14,607 bases of DNA from Bacteroidales bacterium (GTDB lineage Bacteria; Bacteroidota; Bacteroidia; Bacteroidales; UBA932): the NCBI GenBank assembly GCA_017472115.1, contig JAFUQW010000102.1:1-14607 (forward strand), in the 5' to 3' direction. Both the position numbers and the translations under genes were made by a program. This document shows positions 1 through 7,264 of the stretch, piece by piece. The notes beneath the pieces were generated by a model. It was not told where the DNA came from and made no database searches. It saw nothing but the letters and a program-made list of their open reading frames with translations. Position 1 is the first letter of the stretch; each line of letters opens with the position of its first letter.

Positions 1-295
1 GACAATGGGCTTTGTGATGGCTTCCAAGGGCTATCCGGGCAGCTATGACAAAGGATATGAAATCGACCTTTCATCTGTCATTTCGAGCGAAGTCGAGAAA
101 TCCCCTGTCAGAATCTACCACATGGGCACATCCCTCAAGGACGGCCGCTACTACACATCAGGTGGCCGTGTCCTCATGGTCGTAGGCTTCGGTGCAGACC
201 TGCAGGAGGCGCATGACAAGGCGCTTGCCGCTGTGGAATCAATTGAGTGTGAAAATCTGTTTTATCGTAGGGACATAGGTTGGAGAGTCCTTTGA
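1..295 (+). CDS. purD: Phosphoribosylamine-glycine ligase (GAR synthetase), C-terminal part
   Basis: This is the last 97 or so codons of a gene that enters from the left edge; the reading frame is open back to base 2. PurD joins glycine to phosphoribosylamine using ATP, the second step of de novo purine synthesis in the cytoplasm. The visible part matches the C-terminal domain of the family: a 'MASKGYPGSYDKG' segment, then 'YHMGTSLKDGRYYTSGGRVLMV' and 'LQEAHDKALAAVESI', which correspond to the usual ASxGYPGxYxKG, HAGT and TxGGRVL motifs and the final EA helix. The ATP-grasp core lies outside the window. A TGA stop is followed after 70 bases by folD, also on the plus strand. The identification is firm from the motifs, although only a quarter of the protein is visible. 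Confidence 0.9.
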   Translation, partial: TMGFVMASKGYPGSYDKGYEIDLSSVISSEVEKSPVRIYHMGTSLKDGRYYTSGGRVLMVVGFGADLQEAHDKALAAVESIECENLFYRRDIGWRVL

Positions 296-298
296 TCC

Positions 299-345
299 GA
301 CTTTCTTTTCGAAAGTCCCGGTCCGGGCGGGCGTCTGATGACGCC
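299..345 (+). repeat. Three consecutive short hairpins between purD and folD
   Basis: Three perfect inverted repeats follow one another almost without spacing. They are GACTTTC/GAAAGTC with a 5-nt loop (299-317), CCCGG/CCGGG around one T (317-327), and GGCGTC/GACGCC with a 4-nt loop (330-345). T/A-rich sequence follows, up to the folD start. The last hairpin plus the downstream TTATTAATAGTTTCTT could act as a weak terminator or attenuator for purD transcripts. Alternatively, the group could be a small repeated intergenic element, because the larger array after folD is built the same way and shares short words with it (CCCGGTC, AAAGTC, GGGCGTC). Confidence 0.6.
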
Positions 346-365
346 TTATTAATAGTTTCTTATGT

Positions 366-1226
366 ATGGCAAAAGTAATTTCAGGTAAGGATCTTTCGGC
401 AAGGCTGAAGGATGAAATGAAGGCTCAGGTGGCTCAGTTCCCTGAGAAATATGGTCGCGTGCCTCATCTCGTCGTGATTCTCGTGGGTGAGGATCCGGGA
501 AGTGTGTCCTATGTCACAGGCAAGGCCAAGGCATCGGAATATGTGGGAATAAAGAATACAACTATACGCAAGCCGGACACGATCAGTGAGGCTGAGCTTC
601 TCGGACTCATTGAAGAACTCAATGCGGATGACAGCGTTGACGGAATCCTCGTACAGCTTCCTCTTCCGAAGCATATCAGTGAGGACAAGGTGATCGCAAC
701 CATCGCAAAGGAAAAGGATGTCGATGGATTCCATCCTCTCAACGTGGCTGCACTCTGGCAGAAACAGGACTGCACTCTTCCATGCACTCCTAAGGGCATC
801 ATCAAGATGCTCAAGGTGGCCGGAGTCGAGATCAAGGGCAAGCGAGCTGTCGTGATAGGCCGCAGCAACATCGTCGGACTGCCTGTAGCCAAGCTTCTTC
901 TTGACGAAAACGCTACGGTGACCATTGCTCACAGCCGCACAGTCGATCTGCCTTCCGTTACTCGTGATGCAGAGATTCTTGTGGTGGCTATCGGTCGTCC
1001 GAAATTCGTTACTGCCGATATGGTGTCAGAAGGTACCGTTGTGATTGACGTCGGAGTGAACCGCGATCCCGAGACCGGCAAGCTCTGCGGCGATGTCGAT
1101 TATGCTGCTGTCGAGCCTAAGGCTTCGGTGATCACTCTGGTTCCGGGAGGTGTGGGACCTATGACCATCACCTGCCTGATGGAAAATACCATTGAATGTT
1201 TCTGCAGGAAACATTCAATGGTATAG
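366..1226 (+). CDS. folD: Bifunctional methylenetetrahydrofolate dehydrogenase / methenyltetrahydrofolate cyclohydrolase
   Basis: FolD oxidises 5,10-methylene-THF with NADP and hydrolyses the product to 10-formyl-THF, a formyl donor for purine and fMet-tRNA synthesis in the cytoplasm. The 286-aa length is normal for the family. Tyr49 and Lys53 of the YVxxK motif correspond to the catalytic Tyr50/Lys54 of the E. coli enzyme. Gln97 lies in 'LVQLPLP' and Asp120 in 'KDVDGFHP'. The NADP loop 'GRSNIVGLPVA' spans 165-175 and the signature 'PGGVGPMT' spans 260-267. The ATG at 366 starts the usual MAxxIsG N-terminus; a second ATG four bases upstream is out of frame. Placement after purD fits a purine/one-carbon theme. 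The last 13 codons and the TAG stop lie inside a perfect 17-bp inverted repeat, so the final residues (IECFCRKHSMV) may be shaped by that DNA element; they follow the conserved core and should not affect catalysis. Confidence 0.97.
   Translation: MAKVISGKDLSARLKDEMKAQVAQFPEKYGRVPHLVVILVGEDPGSVSYVTGKAKASEYVGIKNTTIRKPDTISEAELLGLIEELNADDSVDGILVQLPLPKHISEDKVIATIAKEKDVDGFHPLNVAALWQKQDCTLPCTPKGIIKMLKVAGVEIKGKRAVVIGRSNIVGLPVAKLLLDENATVTIAHSRTVDLPSVTRDAEILVVAIGRPKFVTADMVSEGTVVIDVGVNRDPETGKLCGDVDYAAVEPKASVITLVPGGVGPMTITCLMENTIECFCRKHSMV
1186..1224. repeat. Perfect 17-bp inverted repeat across the folD 3' end
   Basis: The arm ATACCATTGAATGTTTC (1186-1202) is exactly reverse-complemented at 1208-1224, with a 5-nt loop TGCAG. 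The arms encode the C-terminus of FolD, and the first base of the stop codon is the last base of the right arm. There is no T-run after it, so it is not a standard intrinsic terminator. It could form an RNA hairpin that protects the 3' end, or mark the border of an inserted element. Confidence 0.85.
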
Positions 1227-1233
1227 GGTCAAC

Positions 1234-1388
1234 CCCCGGTCGGCATTGCCGACAGCCCCGAGGGGCATGCCGCCTTTGCAGATGGCAAAGTCGGGCGTCC
1301 CCGCTGCTACGATGTTCTGCGAACATCTAGCTGACGCGGATGCCGCGGCGCTGAAGCGCCTTCCTTTTAACGGTGGGGCGTGCCGCGT
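1234..1388. repeat. GC-rich array of small hairpins (possible REP/MITE-like intergenic element)
   Basis: This non-coding stretch of about 155 bases between convergent genes holds five separate perfect stems: GTCGGC/GCCGAC (1239-1253), GCCCC/GGGGC (1255-1266), CTTTGC/GCAAAG (1274-1290), GATGTTC/GAACATC (1311-1327) and GGCGCT/AGCGCC (1347-1360). A longer-range pairing ACGCGG (1334-1339) with CCGCGT (1383-1388) is also possible. A 14-base word, GGGGCATGCCGCCT (1262-1275), recurs near the right end as GGGGCGTGCCGCGT (1375-1388), and a core (A/G)TGCCGC appears three times. The composition differs from the AT-rich sequence that follows. A plus-strand open frame crosses it, but it has no protein-like features. 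A repeated intergenic element or a structured RNA are both possible. Confidence 0.55.
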
Positions 1389-1407
1389 AATGAATTTAAT
1401 ACCAGTG

Positions 1408-1458
1408 ATTTAAGTTATCAAGGGGTACCTGAATCAGGCACCCCTTGATAACTTAAAT
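1408..1458. terminator. Probable bidirectional terminator hairpin between folD and the efflux operon
   Basis: A 19-bp perfect stem, ATTTAAGTTATCAAGGGGT (1408-1426), pairs with 1440-1458. The inner part closes further with CCTGA/TCAGG (1428-1432 and 1434-1438) after one A-C mismatch. The base of the stem is AT-rich on both sides (AAAT/ATTT), so it reads as a terminator in either direction. This suits its place between the convergent folD and efflux operon. There is no long external T-run. Bases 1459-1519, up to the stop of the minus-strand gene, show only a weak 6-bp inverted repeat (AGTCAC 1466-1471, GTGACT 1489-1494). Confidence 0.65.
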
Positions 1459-1519
1459 TGTTGATAGTCACAGAGATGCTGGGCACGGGTGACTGTAGCG
1501 GATGTGGGCGAAAATGACC

Positions 1520-2881
1520 TTAGAGCACATTTGTATCGGATTCATCGTAGCCTCCTCCAAGGGCGTGGTAGAGATTCACGATGCTCTGTATCTCGTCGAA
1601 ACGGTCAGACACTTCGGCAAGTTCTGCATTCAGGAGGTTCTTCTGAGCTGACAGGACTTCGAGATAGTTGGAACTTCCGTGCTTCATCAGGAGCTGGGTG
1701 TTCCATACGGCTGCCTGCAGATTGAGAATCTGCTTCTTGTCTAATTCCACTCTCTTCTGTGCTGTCTGCCAGAGTGTGATCGCATTATTTACTTCCACGC
1801 CTGCATCGAGAAGGCTCTGACGGAAATTCCATGCGGCTATCTCCTGCTGTACCTGGGCGGATTTCAGCCGTGCCTTGTTGGAACCTCGTCCGAATACAGG
1901 CTGTGCAAGAGAGCCTATCAGATTGGAAATAAGACTCCCCGGATCGAGAGTTATGTTACCGTTACCTGTGGTCCATCCGAGTGCTCCGTTGAGTGTAAGG
2001 TCAGGATAGAAGGCGGCACGCGCTGCATTTGTATTGTAGAAAGCCTGTTCGAGAGCGAGTTCGGCCTGACGGACATCCGGTCTCCTGCTCAGAAGCTGGA
2101 CAGGAACGCCTGCCGAGAGTTCTTCCGGGAATTCCTGAAGGTCGAGGCTGCTTCTCTCTATCGGCATCGGTACTATGCTTACCAATGAGCAGAATGAATT
2201 CTCCACGGAGAGTATCTCCTTTTCCAAGGTAAGTACAGAGGCTTCCACGTTCAGCCTGTTGGCCTTGGCCTGAAGGACAGCCGCCTCATTGGTCTTGCCG
2301 GCCCTCTTCAGTGCTTCGAGAGTACGTATGTTTTCTTCCCAGGTGTTCAGGGTCCTCTTGCTTATTGCAAGCTGCTCGTCAAGCATGAGAAGAGTGAAAT
2401 AGCTGTTTGCTATGGTTGCAACCAGCTTGGTCTGAACGGCATGCTCGTACGCCTTGCTCTGTTCCAATGCGGCAAGAGCCTTTTTCTTTGTGTTGCGAAG
2501 TCCGCCGAATATATCAGCCTCCCAGCTTGCATCCAGTCGTGCCGTGAAGCTGCCGGGCAGTCCGCCCTGCATGTTGAACTGACCTCCCGGAAGAAGTGCC
2601 CATCGGGCTGCAAGAAGTGCCGCTTCCGCTTCCTGTACCTTCAGACGGGCGATGTTGAGGTCATGATTGAACTCCAGACCGCTCTTTATCCAGTCCTGAA
2701 GGATAGGGTCAGTAAACATCCTGTCCCATGAGATGGAAGCTGTCGAGACAGAATCCGCAGTGACTTCCATTCTCCTGTAGAGACTGTCAACGAACCATAG
2801 CTCGGGACGTTCGTATTTCCTGTATATTCCGCAGCTGCTCAGCGACAGGATGGCGGCAAGTATCAGTATATGTCTTTTCAT
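1520..2881 (-). CDS. Outer-membrane efflux lipoprotein (TolC/OprM/NodT family)
   Basis: This is the outer-membrane channel of a tripartite RND pump; it conducts substrates from the periplasmic adaptor to the outside. The 453-aa product starts with a lipoprotein signal ending in 'LSLSSC', with Cys17 as the lipidation site. Two outer-membrane-efflux repeats follow, roughly residues 60-245 and 260-445. Family hallmarks are 'ASWEADIFGGLR' (118-129), 'LLSRRPDVRQAE' (263-274), 'AARAAFYPDLTLNGALGW' (286-303) and 'YLEVLSAQKNLLNAEL' (406-421). It is the last gene of the operon: its ATG overlaps the TGA of the RND pump gene in an ATGA, which suggests translational coupling. Lipid-anchored OprM-type factors are common partners of HAE1 pumps. 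Substrate cannot be read from the sequence. Confidence 0.95.
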   Translation of the reverse strand: MKRHILILAAILSLSSCGIYRKYERPELWFVDSLYRRMEVTADSVSTASISWDRMFTDPILQDWIKSGLEFNHDLNIARLKVQEAEAALLAARWALLPGGQFNMQGGLPGSFTARLDASWEADIFGGLRNTKKKALAALEQSKAYEHAVQTKLVATIANSYFTLLMLDEQLAISKRTLNTWEENIRTLEALKRAGKTNEAAVLQAKANRLNVEASVLTLEKEILSVENSFCSLVSIVPMPIERSSLDLQEFPEELSAGVPVQLLSRRPDVRQAELALEQAFYNTNAARAAFYPDLTLNGALGWTTGNGNITLDPGSLISNLIGSLAQPVFGRGSNKARLKSAQVQQEIAAWNFRQSLLDAGVEVNNAITLWQTAQKRVELDKKQILNLQAAVWNTQLLMKHGSSNYLEVLSAQKNLLNAELAEVSDRFDEIQSIVNLYHALGGGYDESDTNVL

Positions 2882-5800
2882 TGTCTTTCTTTTTTAGGCA
2901 TTACCTTCTCCTCGATATGCTGGAAGATTATGAAGAGAGGAGGGACGATTACAAGCAGTGCGATAGTACCGATAAGCATTCCTCCGACGGTTCCTACTCC
3001 GATCGAGATGTTTCCGTTTGCACCCACTCCGCTTGCGAACATGAGCGGGAGCATGCCGAATATCATGGTGAGCGATGTCATCAGGATAGGCCTGAGTCTT
3101 GCCTTTGCGGCTGACATCGCGGCCTGGGATATGGACATTCCTTCCGCTCTCTTCTGTGATGCGAATTCGGTGAGAAGGATTGCGGTCTTGGCAAGAAGTC
3201 CGATGAGCATGAGCAGTCCGATCTGGAGATAGATGTTGTTTTCCAGTCCGAACATCCTTGCGAAGAGGAAGCTTCCTGCAAGTCCGAAAGGAATTGAAAG
3301 GATTATGACCACAGGAATGAATATGCTCTCATACAATGCGCAGAGTATCAGATAGATGAATACTACGCAGATGGCGAATATCACAGCCACGGAATTTCCT
3401 GTCGAGGCTTCCTCTCGCGACATTCCTCCGAATTCGTAGCCATAACCTGCAGGCAGTACCTTGGCTGCTGTCTCGCGGACGGCTTTGATGGCCTGGCCGG
3501 AACTGTAACCTTCGGCTGCATTGCCGTTTACCGAAATGGCCGTGAACAGATTGAATCTCGAAATGGACTGAGGACCATAGATCCTTGTCAGCTTGAGATA
3601 CTGGTTGATCGGAGACATTTCTCCTGACGAAGTGCGTACGAACATATTCTGCAGCGACTCCGTGTCAAGTCTGAATTCCGGCGCTGCCTGAAGCATCACT
3701 CTGTAGAGCTTTGAGAATCTGTTCATGTTCGATGCATAGCTTCCTCCCACGTAGCCTGAAAGAACGTTCAGCACCGCACTTGGTGAAATGCCGTTCCTCT
3801 TGCACTGAACGGCGTCAACCTCTACGAGATACATCGGATATTTCGTCTCGAAGGCGGTCTTTACCCTTGTCACTTCAGGACGTCTGCTCAGCTCGATGAT
3901 GAAATCGTTGGCCACCTGTTCGAGATCTTCAAGCTTTCCTCCTTTCTGGTCCTGGATATAGACCTCGAATCCGTTGCTTGATCCGTATCCCGGGATCATG
4001 CCTCGTGTATAGACCATGATGTCCGCAGAGGTTATGTCATCTGTGCGGGCATATATCTCTTCCATCACGGAATCGATGTCATCGCCCTTTCCGGTTCGCT
4101 CATCCCAGTCATGAAGCCTTATGACGAAGTTTCCTGTCGAAGAGCCCTGGCCGAACATCGACGCCCAGCCGGTAGTCCTCGAATAAGCCTTTATCTGAGG
4201 TATGGTGCTTATCCTTCGGTCGATCTCGGCCAGCACCTTGTCAGTCTCGGCTATGTTGGTTCCGGCCGGAGTGCGGACATCCACATTGATGGATCCCATG
4301 TCTTCCTTCGGAACAAGTCCGGTCTTGGTGGTATTCATCAGATATACCAGACCTCCGCAGGCTATGACAAGCAGGATGAATGTCAGCCAGCGTCTCTTGA
4401 ACATGAAGAGCGCGATGTGCTTGTATTTGTTCACCAAGGCTCCGAATACCGTGTCGAATACCATGCGGAATCTTGTGGTGAATCCCGGTTTCTCTCCCGG
4501 ACGGACTTCTTCGTGAGGAACCATGATCAAGGCGCAGAGGGCAGGGGAGAGTGTCAGCGAATTGACAAGGGATATTCCGACTGCCACGGCCATGGTAAGA
4601 CCGAACTGAGTGTAAAATGTACCGGTAGTGCCTCCCATGAAGCTCACCGGAATGAATACGGCCATGAAAACGAATGTGGTCGCCACAAGTGCGCTTGTTA
4701 TTCCTCCCATGGCATCGACAGTGGCCTTGTAGGATGATCTGTAGCCTATGTCGAACTTTGCCTGCACGGCCTCGACCACCACGATGGAGTCATCCACTAC
4801 CGTTCCGATTACAAGGACGAGGGCGAAGAGGGTGATCATGTTGAGGCTGAAACCGGCAACCATCATGAAGGCGAATGTTCCCACAAGAGAAACGATGATG
4901 GAAATGGTAGGAATCACAGTTGACCTGAGGCTCTGCAGAAAGACGAAAACGACAAGTATAACGAGCAGGATAGCCTCGAAAAGGGTCTTGATTACATTCC
5001 TGATCGACGCATCAAGGAAGTCCTTCGTACTCATCAGATCGACGATCTCCAGTCCTTTCGGGAGGTCAGCCCTGATCTTCTCTATCTCGGCATCGACAGC
5101 CGTTATGATCTCATTGGCGTTGGAGCCGGATGTCTGGGAAATGCTTATGGTCGTTCCCGGATGACCGTTCACCTTGCCGATGTAGTCGTAACTCCTTTCT
5201 CCGAGTTCGATGCTCGCCACATCCTTGAGTCTCAGCACTGTACCGTCGCTTTCGGCTCGTATGACCATGTTTTCGTAATCGGTTACGTCTTCATATCTAC
5301 CCCTGTATTTCAGCACATACCTGAATGTGTTTTCTGATTCGGCGCCAAGGGTTCCGGTAGGGGCTTCAAGATTCTGCTCAGACAGAACGGTCGAGATGTC
5401 TGACGGCATCAGGCTGTATTTGGCCATCTTTCCCGGATCGAGCCAGATACGCAGAGAGTAGTCGCCTCCCCGCACGTCAACCTCCCCGACTCCCGCAATA
5501 CGTGAGAGACGCGGCTCGATGTTGATCTTCAGGTAATTGACGATGAATTTTCTGTCGAATGAATTGTCCGGACTATATACCGCAAGGCTTTTGATTCGGC
5601 TGGTCTGACGCTTTCTCACATTCACTCCGCTTCTGGTCACTTCGGCCGGCAGCAGGCTCTGTGCGGATGCGATCCTGTTCTGCACATTGACCATTGCCAT
5701 GTCTCCGTCCGTTCCCTGACGGAAATATATGGTGATGCTGGCTGATCCGCTGTTGGTGGCGGATGAAACCATGTACATCATGTCCTCGACTCCGTTGATC

Positions 5801-6006
5801 GCCTCTTCCAGAGGTACGAGTACACTTCTCTGCACTGTCTCTGCATTTGCTCCGGCATAGGCCGCGGATACGCTTACGGTAGGCGGCGCAATTTCAGGAA
5901 ACTGCTCCACAGGAAGCTGCGACAGGCCGATGAGACCCAACAAGAGTATAATCACGGAAACAACGCCCGCAAGAATCGGACGGTCGATAAATGTCTTTAC
6001 ATTCAT
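2878..6006 (-). CDS. RND efflux pump, HAE1 (AcrB/MexB) family inner-membrane permease
   Basis: This proton-driven inner-membrane pump moves hydrophobic or amphiphilic compounds from the periplasm or membrane into the outer-membrane channel. The 1042-aa length matches AcrB. The N-terminal helix with 'FIDRPILAGVVSVIILLLGLIGL' is followed by the 'QLPVEQFPEIAPPTVSVSAAY' segment. The proton-relay residues are intact: Asp405-Asp406 in 'GTVVDDSIVVVEAV', Lys940 in 'GLLAKTAILLTEFA', and the Arg region 'ARLRPILMTSL' at 969-979. Two porter regions lie near 40-330 and 565-860, each followed by a six-helix membrane block. The pair of Asp residues and the SITIYF segment (89-95) argue for a multidrug (HAE1) rather than a metal (HME) pump. 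Its start overlaps the stop of the adaptor gene by one base (TAATG on the minus strand). The actual substrates are unknown. Confidence 0.97.
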   Translation of the reverse strand: MNVKTFIDRPILAGVVSVIILLLGLIGLSQLPVEQFPEIAPPTVSVSAAYAGANAETVQRSVLVPLEEAINGVEDMMYMVSSATNSGSASITIYFRQGTDGDMAMVNVQNRIASAQSLLPAEVTRSGVNVRKRQTSRIKSLAVYSPDNSFDRKFIVNYLKINIEPRLSRIAGVGEVDVRGGDYSLRIWLDPGKMAKYSLMPSDISTVLSEQNLEAPTGTLGAESENTFRYVLKYRGRYEDVTDYENMVIRAESDGTVLRLKDVASIELGERSYDYIGKVNGHPGTTISISQTSGSNANEIITAVDAEIEKIRADLPKGLEIVDLMSTKDFLDASIRNVIKTLFEAILLVILVVFVFLQSLRSTVIPTISIIVSLVGTFAFMMVAGFSLNMITLFALVLVIGTVVDDSIVVVEAVQAKFDIGYRSSYKATVDAMGGITSALVATTFVFMAVFIPVSFMGGTTGTFYTQFGLTMAVAVGISLVNSLTLSPALCALIMVPHEEVRPGEKPGFTTRFRMVFDTVFGALVNKYKHIALFMFKRRWLTFILLVIACGGLVYLMNTTKTGLVPKEDMGSINVDVRTPAGTNIAETDKVLAEIDRRISTIPQIKAYSRTTGWASMFGQGSSTGNFVIRLHDWDERTGKGDDIDSVMEEIYARTDDITSADIMVYTRGMIPGYGSSNGFEVYIQDQKGGKLEDLEQVANDFIIELSRRPEVTRVKTAFETKYPMYLVEVDAVQCKRNGISPSAVLNVLSGYVGGSYASNMNRFSKLYRVMLQAAPEFRLDTESLQNMFVRTSSGEMSPINQYLKLTRIYGPQSISRFNLFTAISVNGNAAEGYSSGQAIKAVRETAAKVLPAGYGYEFGGMSREEASTGNSVAVIFAICVVFIYLILCALYESIFIPVVIILSIPFGLAGSFLFARMFGLENNIYLQIGLLMLIGLLAKTAILLTEFASQKRAEGMSISQAAMSAAKARLRPILMTSLTMIFGMLPLMFASGVGANGNISIGVGTVGGMLIGTIALLVIVPPLFIIFQHIEEKVMPKKERQ

Positions 6007-7136
6007 TATTCTCCGTCCTCCATGCTTTTGACAGAGTTCATGCTCTTTATGACAGTTCCCTCCTTGATGAGACCGGCTCCTTTGGCGACAATCACATCAC
6101 CCACCTGAAGGCCGTCCGTGACGATATACTCCTTGCCGTTGTTGCGCGGATCCACGTGGATTTCTGTAGCTGATGCCTTTTCGTCTATCACCTTATATAC
6201 GAATATGCGGTCCTGAAGCTCGTATGTGGCGGCCTGAGGGATGACGATGCAGTCCTTGAATTCCGAAGGAATGATGATGGTGCCGCTGCCTCCGTTTCGA
6301 AGGAGGTGGTTGCGGTTGCTGAACACAGCCCTGATGCTGACTGCTCCCGTGCTTTCGCTGATTGTACCGCTTATCGCGTTGATCTTGCCGGTATGTTCAT
6401 ATATGTCGCCGTTGCTCATCACAAGCTCCACTTCCGGCATATGCCTGATGGCATTGTCGAGGGATCCGTACTGCTGCACCATATCGAGCATCTGGTTCTC
6501 GGCCATCGAGAAATATGCATAGACGCGGCTGTCATCGGAAACCGTAACCAACGGCTGGGTTATGCTGCTGCTCACAAGAGCTCCCACACGGTACGGAATC
6601 ATCGAAGCGACTCCGTTCACCGGAGAGCGTACTTCTGTGTAGGACAGGTTGTTGCTTGCGTTAACTTCCTCGGCCTTGCACAGCGCCAGACGGGCCTGAG
6701 CCTCGGTGAGATCGTTCTGAGCGGTCATCAGGTCGAACTCTGACACTACGTCCTGATTGTACAGGTCTCTGTTGCTTTTCAGGATGAGTTCCGCTGTCGA
6801 AAGGGCCGCCTCCGCGCTCTTTACATTTGCCACGGCTATTTCGTATGCGGCCTTGTACGGCGTCTGGTCGATGACAAAAAGCACCTGTCCCTTCCTTACA
6901 TTCTCACCTTCTTCTATAAGGATGTCTGTGATCATTCCGCTCACCTGAGGTCGGATCTCCACTGTCTGCACTCCGCTTATCGCAGCGGAATAGCCGGTGG
7001 TCAGCGTGCGGTCGGAAAGTGAAATTTCAAGAGTCTCGTATAAAGAATCTTCCTTTGGAGCGGTCTTTGTTCCTTCGTTGCATGAGAGAAGGAAAAGCCC
7101 GCAGATTGTCATCACGATCAGTGTGCTTTGTCTCAT
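6006..7136 (-). CDS. RND efflux membrane fusion protein (AcrA/MexA, HlyD-like), lipoprotein
   Basis: This periplasmic adaptor links the RND permease to the outer-membrane factor. The 376-aa product begins with a lipoprotein signal ending 'LFLLSC' (Cys19), so it is probably anchored in the inner-membrane outer leaflet. The order of parts is that of the family. A first lipoyl half covers about 57-90 ('VEIRPQVSGMITDILIEEG', 'VRKGQVLFVID'). An alpha-hairpin covers about 95-165 ('VANVKSAEAALSTAELILK', 'DLTEAQARLALCKAEE'). A second lipoyl half starts with 'SYTEVRSPVNGVAS' (165-178), and a beta-barrel and membrane-proximal domain end with a 'VTDGLQVGDVIVAKGAGLIKEGT' stretch. It is the first gene of the three-gene efflux operon. 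No TetR-, MarR- or AraC-type regulator gene is adjacent; the divergent neighbour is rnr. Confidence 0.96.
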   Translation of the reverse strand: MRQSTLIVMTICGLFLLSCNEGTKTAPKEDSLYETLEISLSDRTLTTGYSAAISGVQTVEIRPQVSGMITDILIEEGENVRKGQVLFVIDQTPYKAAYEIAVANVKSAEAALSTAELILKSNRDLYNQDVVSEFDLMTAQNDLTEAQARLALCKAEEVNASNNLSYTEVRSPVNGVASMIPYRVGALVSSSITQPLVTVSDDSRVYAYFSMAENQMLDMVQQYGSLDNAIRHMPEVELVMSNGDIYEHTGKINAISGTISESTGAVSIRAVFSNRNHLLRNGGSGTIIIPSEFKDCIVIPQAATYELQDRIFVYKVIDEKASATEIHVDPRNNGKEYIVTDGLQVGDVIVAKGAGLIKEGTVIKSMNSVKSMEDGE

Positions 7137-7175
7137 TTCTGTCTTGTGGGGCTATGAAATTATACTTTTCTTAAG

Positions 7176-7191
7176 TTTCGCACATGCGAAA
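7176..7191. promoter_or_regulatory. 16-bp near-perfect palindrome, candidate operator of the efflux operon
   Basis: TTTCGCA and TGCGAAA are separated by CA. The site lies about 45 bases upstream of the efflux adaptor start and just downstream of the minus-strand promoter proposed here, a usual place for a repressor operator. It could also be a short hairpin in the 5' leader mRNA. No regulator gene next to it can be assigned. Confidence 0.4.
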
Positions 7192-7216
7192 GTCAAGTGC
7201 TTTTGATAAAGAATTG

Positions 7217-7224
7217 CAAAGATA
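7217..7224 (-). promoter_or_regulatory. Candidate -7 element of the efflux operon promoter
   Basis: On the minus strand this reads TATCTTTG, a full match to the Bacteroidota -7 consensus TAnnTTTG. The expected -33 region, about 20 bases further upstream, is only T-rich (GTTTTTT) and has no clean TTTG. Transcription from here would give a leader of about 70 bases containing the 16-bp palindrome. Confidence 0.45.
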
Positions 7225-7248
7225 CCTCAAACCAATCAGAAAAAACAC

Positions 7249-7256
7249 TAAATTTG
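7249..7256 (+). promoter_or_regulatory. Candidate -7 element of the rnr promoter
   Basis: TAAATTTG matches TAnnTTTG exactly and points toward rnr. No TTTG is visible at the expected -33 distance, so the assignment is tentative. If used, transcription would start near 7262-7264, almost on top of the ATG at 7265. That would favour the second in-frame ATG at 7277 as the real start, or a nearly leaderless message. Confidence 0.35.
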
Positions 7257-7264
7257 TCTAATTA

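Noticed and set aside
296..365. Tetrahydrofolate or purine riboswitch upstream of folD
   Set aside because: The 70-base gap contains only three simple consecutive stems; no multi-branched aptamer can be drawn.
381..932. Minus-strand open frame of 183 codons antisense to folD
   Set aside because: It lies entirely inside the well-conserved folD gene, has no recognisable domain and is a codon-bias shadow.
1192..1413. Plus-strand open frame of 73 codons after folD
   Set aside because: It is made of the folD palindrome and the hairpin array; the translation has no protein-like pattern and no ribosome-binding context.
1227..1519. tRNA gene or CRISPR array in the hairpin-rich gap
   Set aside because: There is no cloverleaf with T-loop GTTC and acceptor stem, and no regularly spaced identical repeats with unique spacers.
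4111..4737. Plus-strand open frame of 208 codons inside the RND pump gene
   Set aside because: It is antisense to an intact RND gene with all key residues, and its composition is rich in His/Ser/Arg without a domain.
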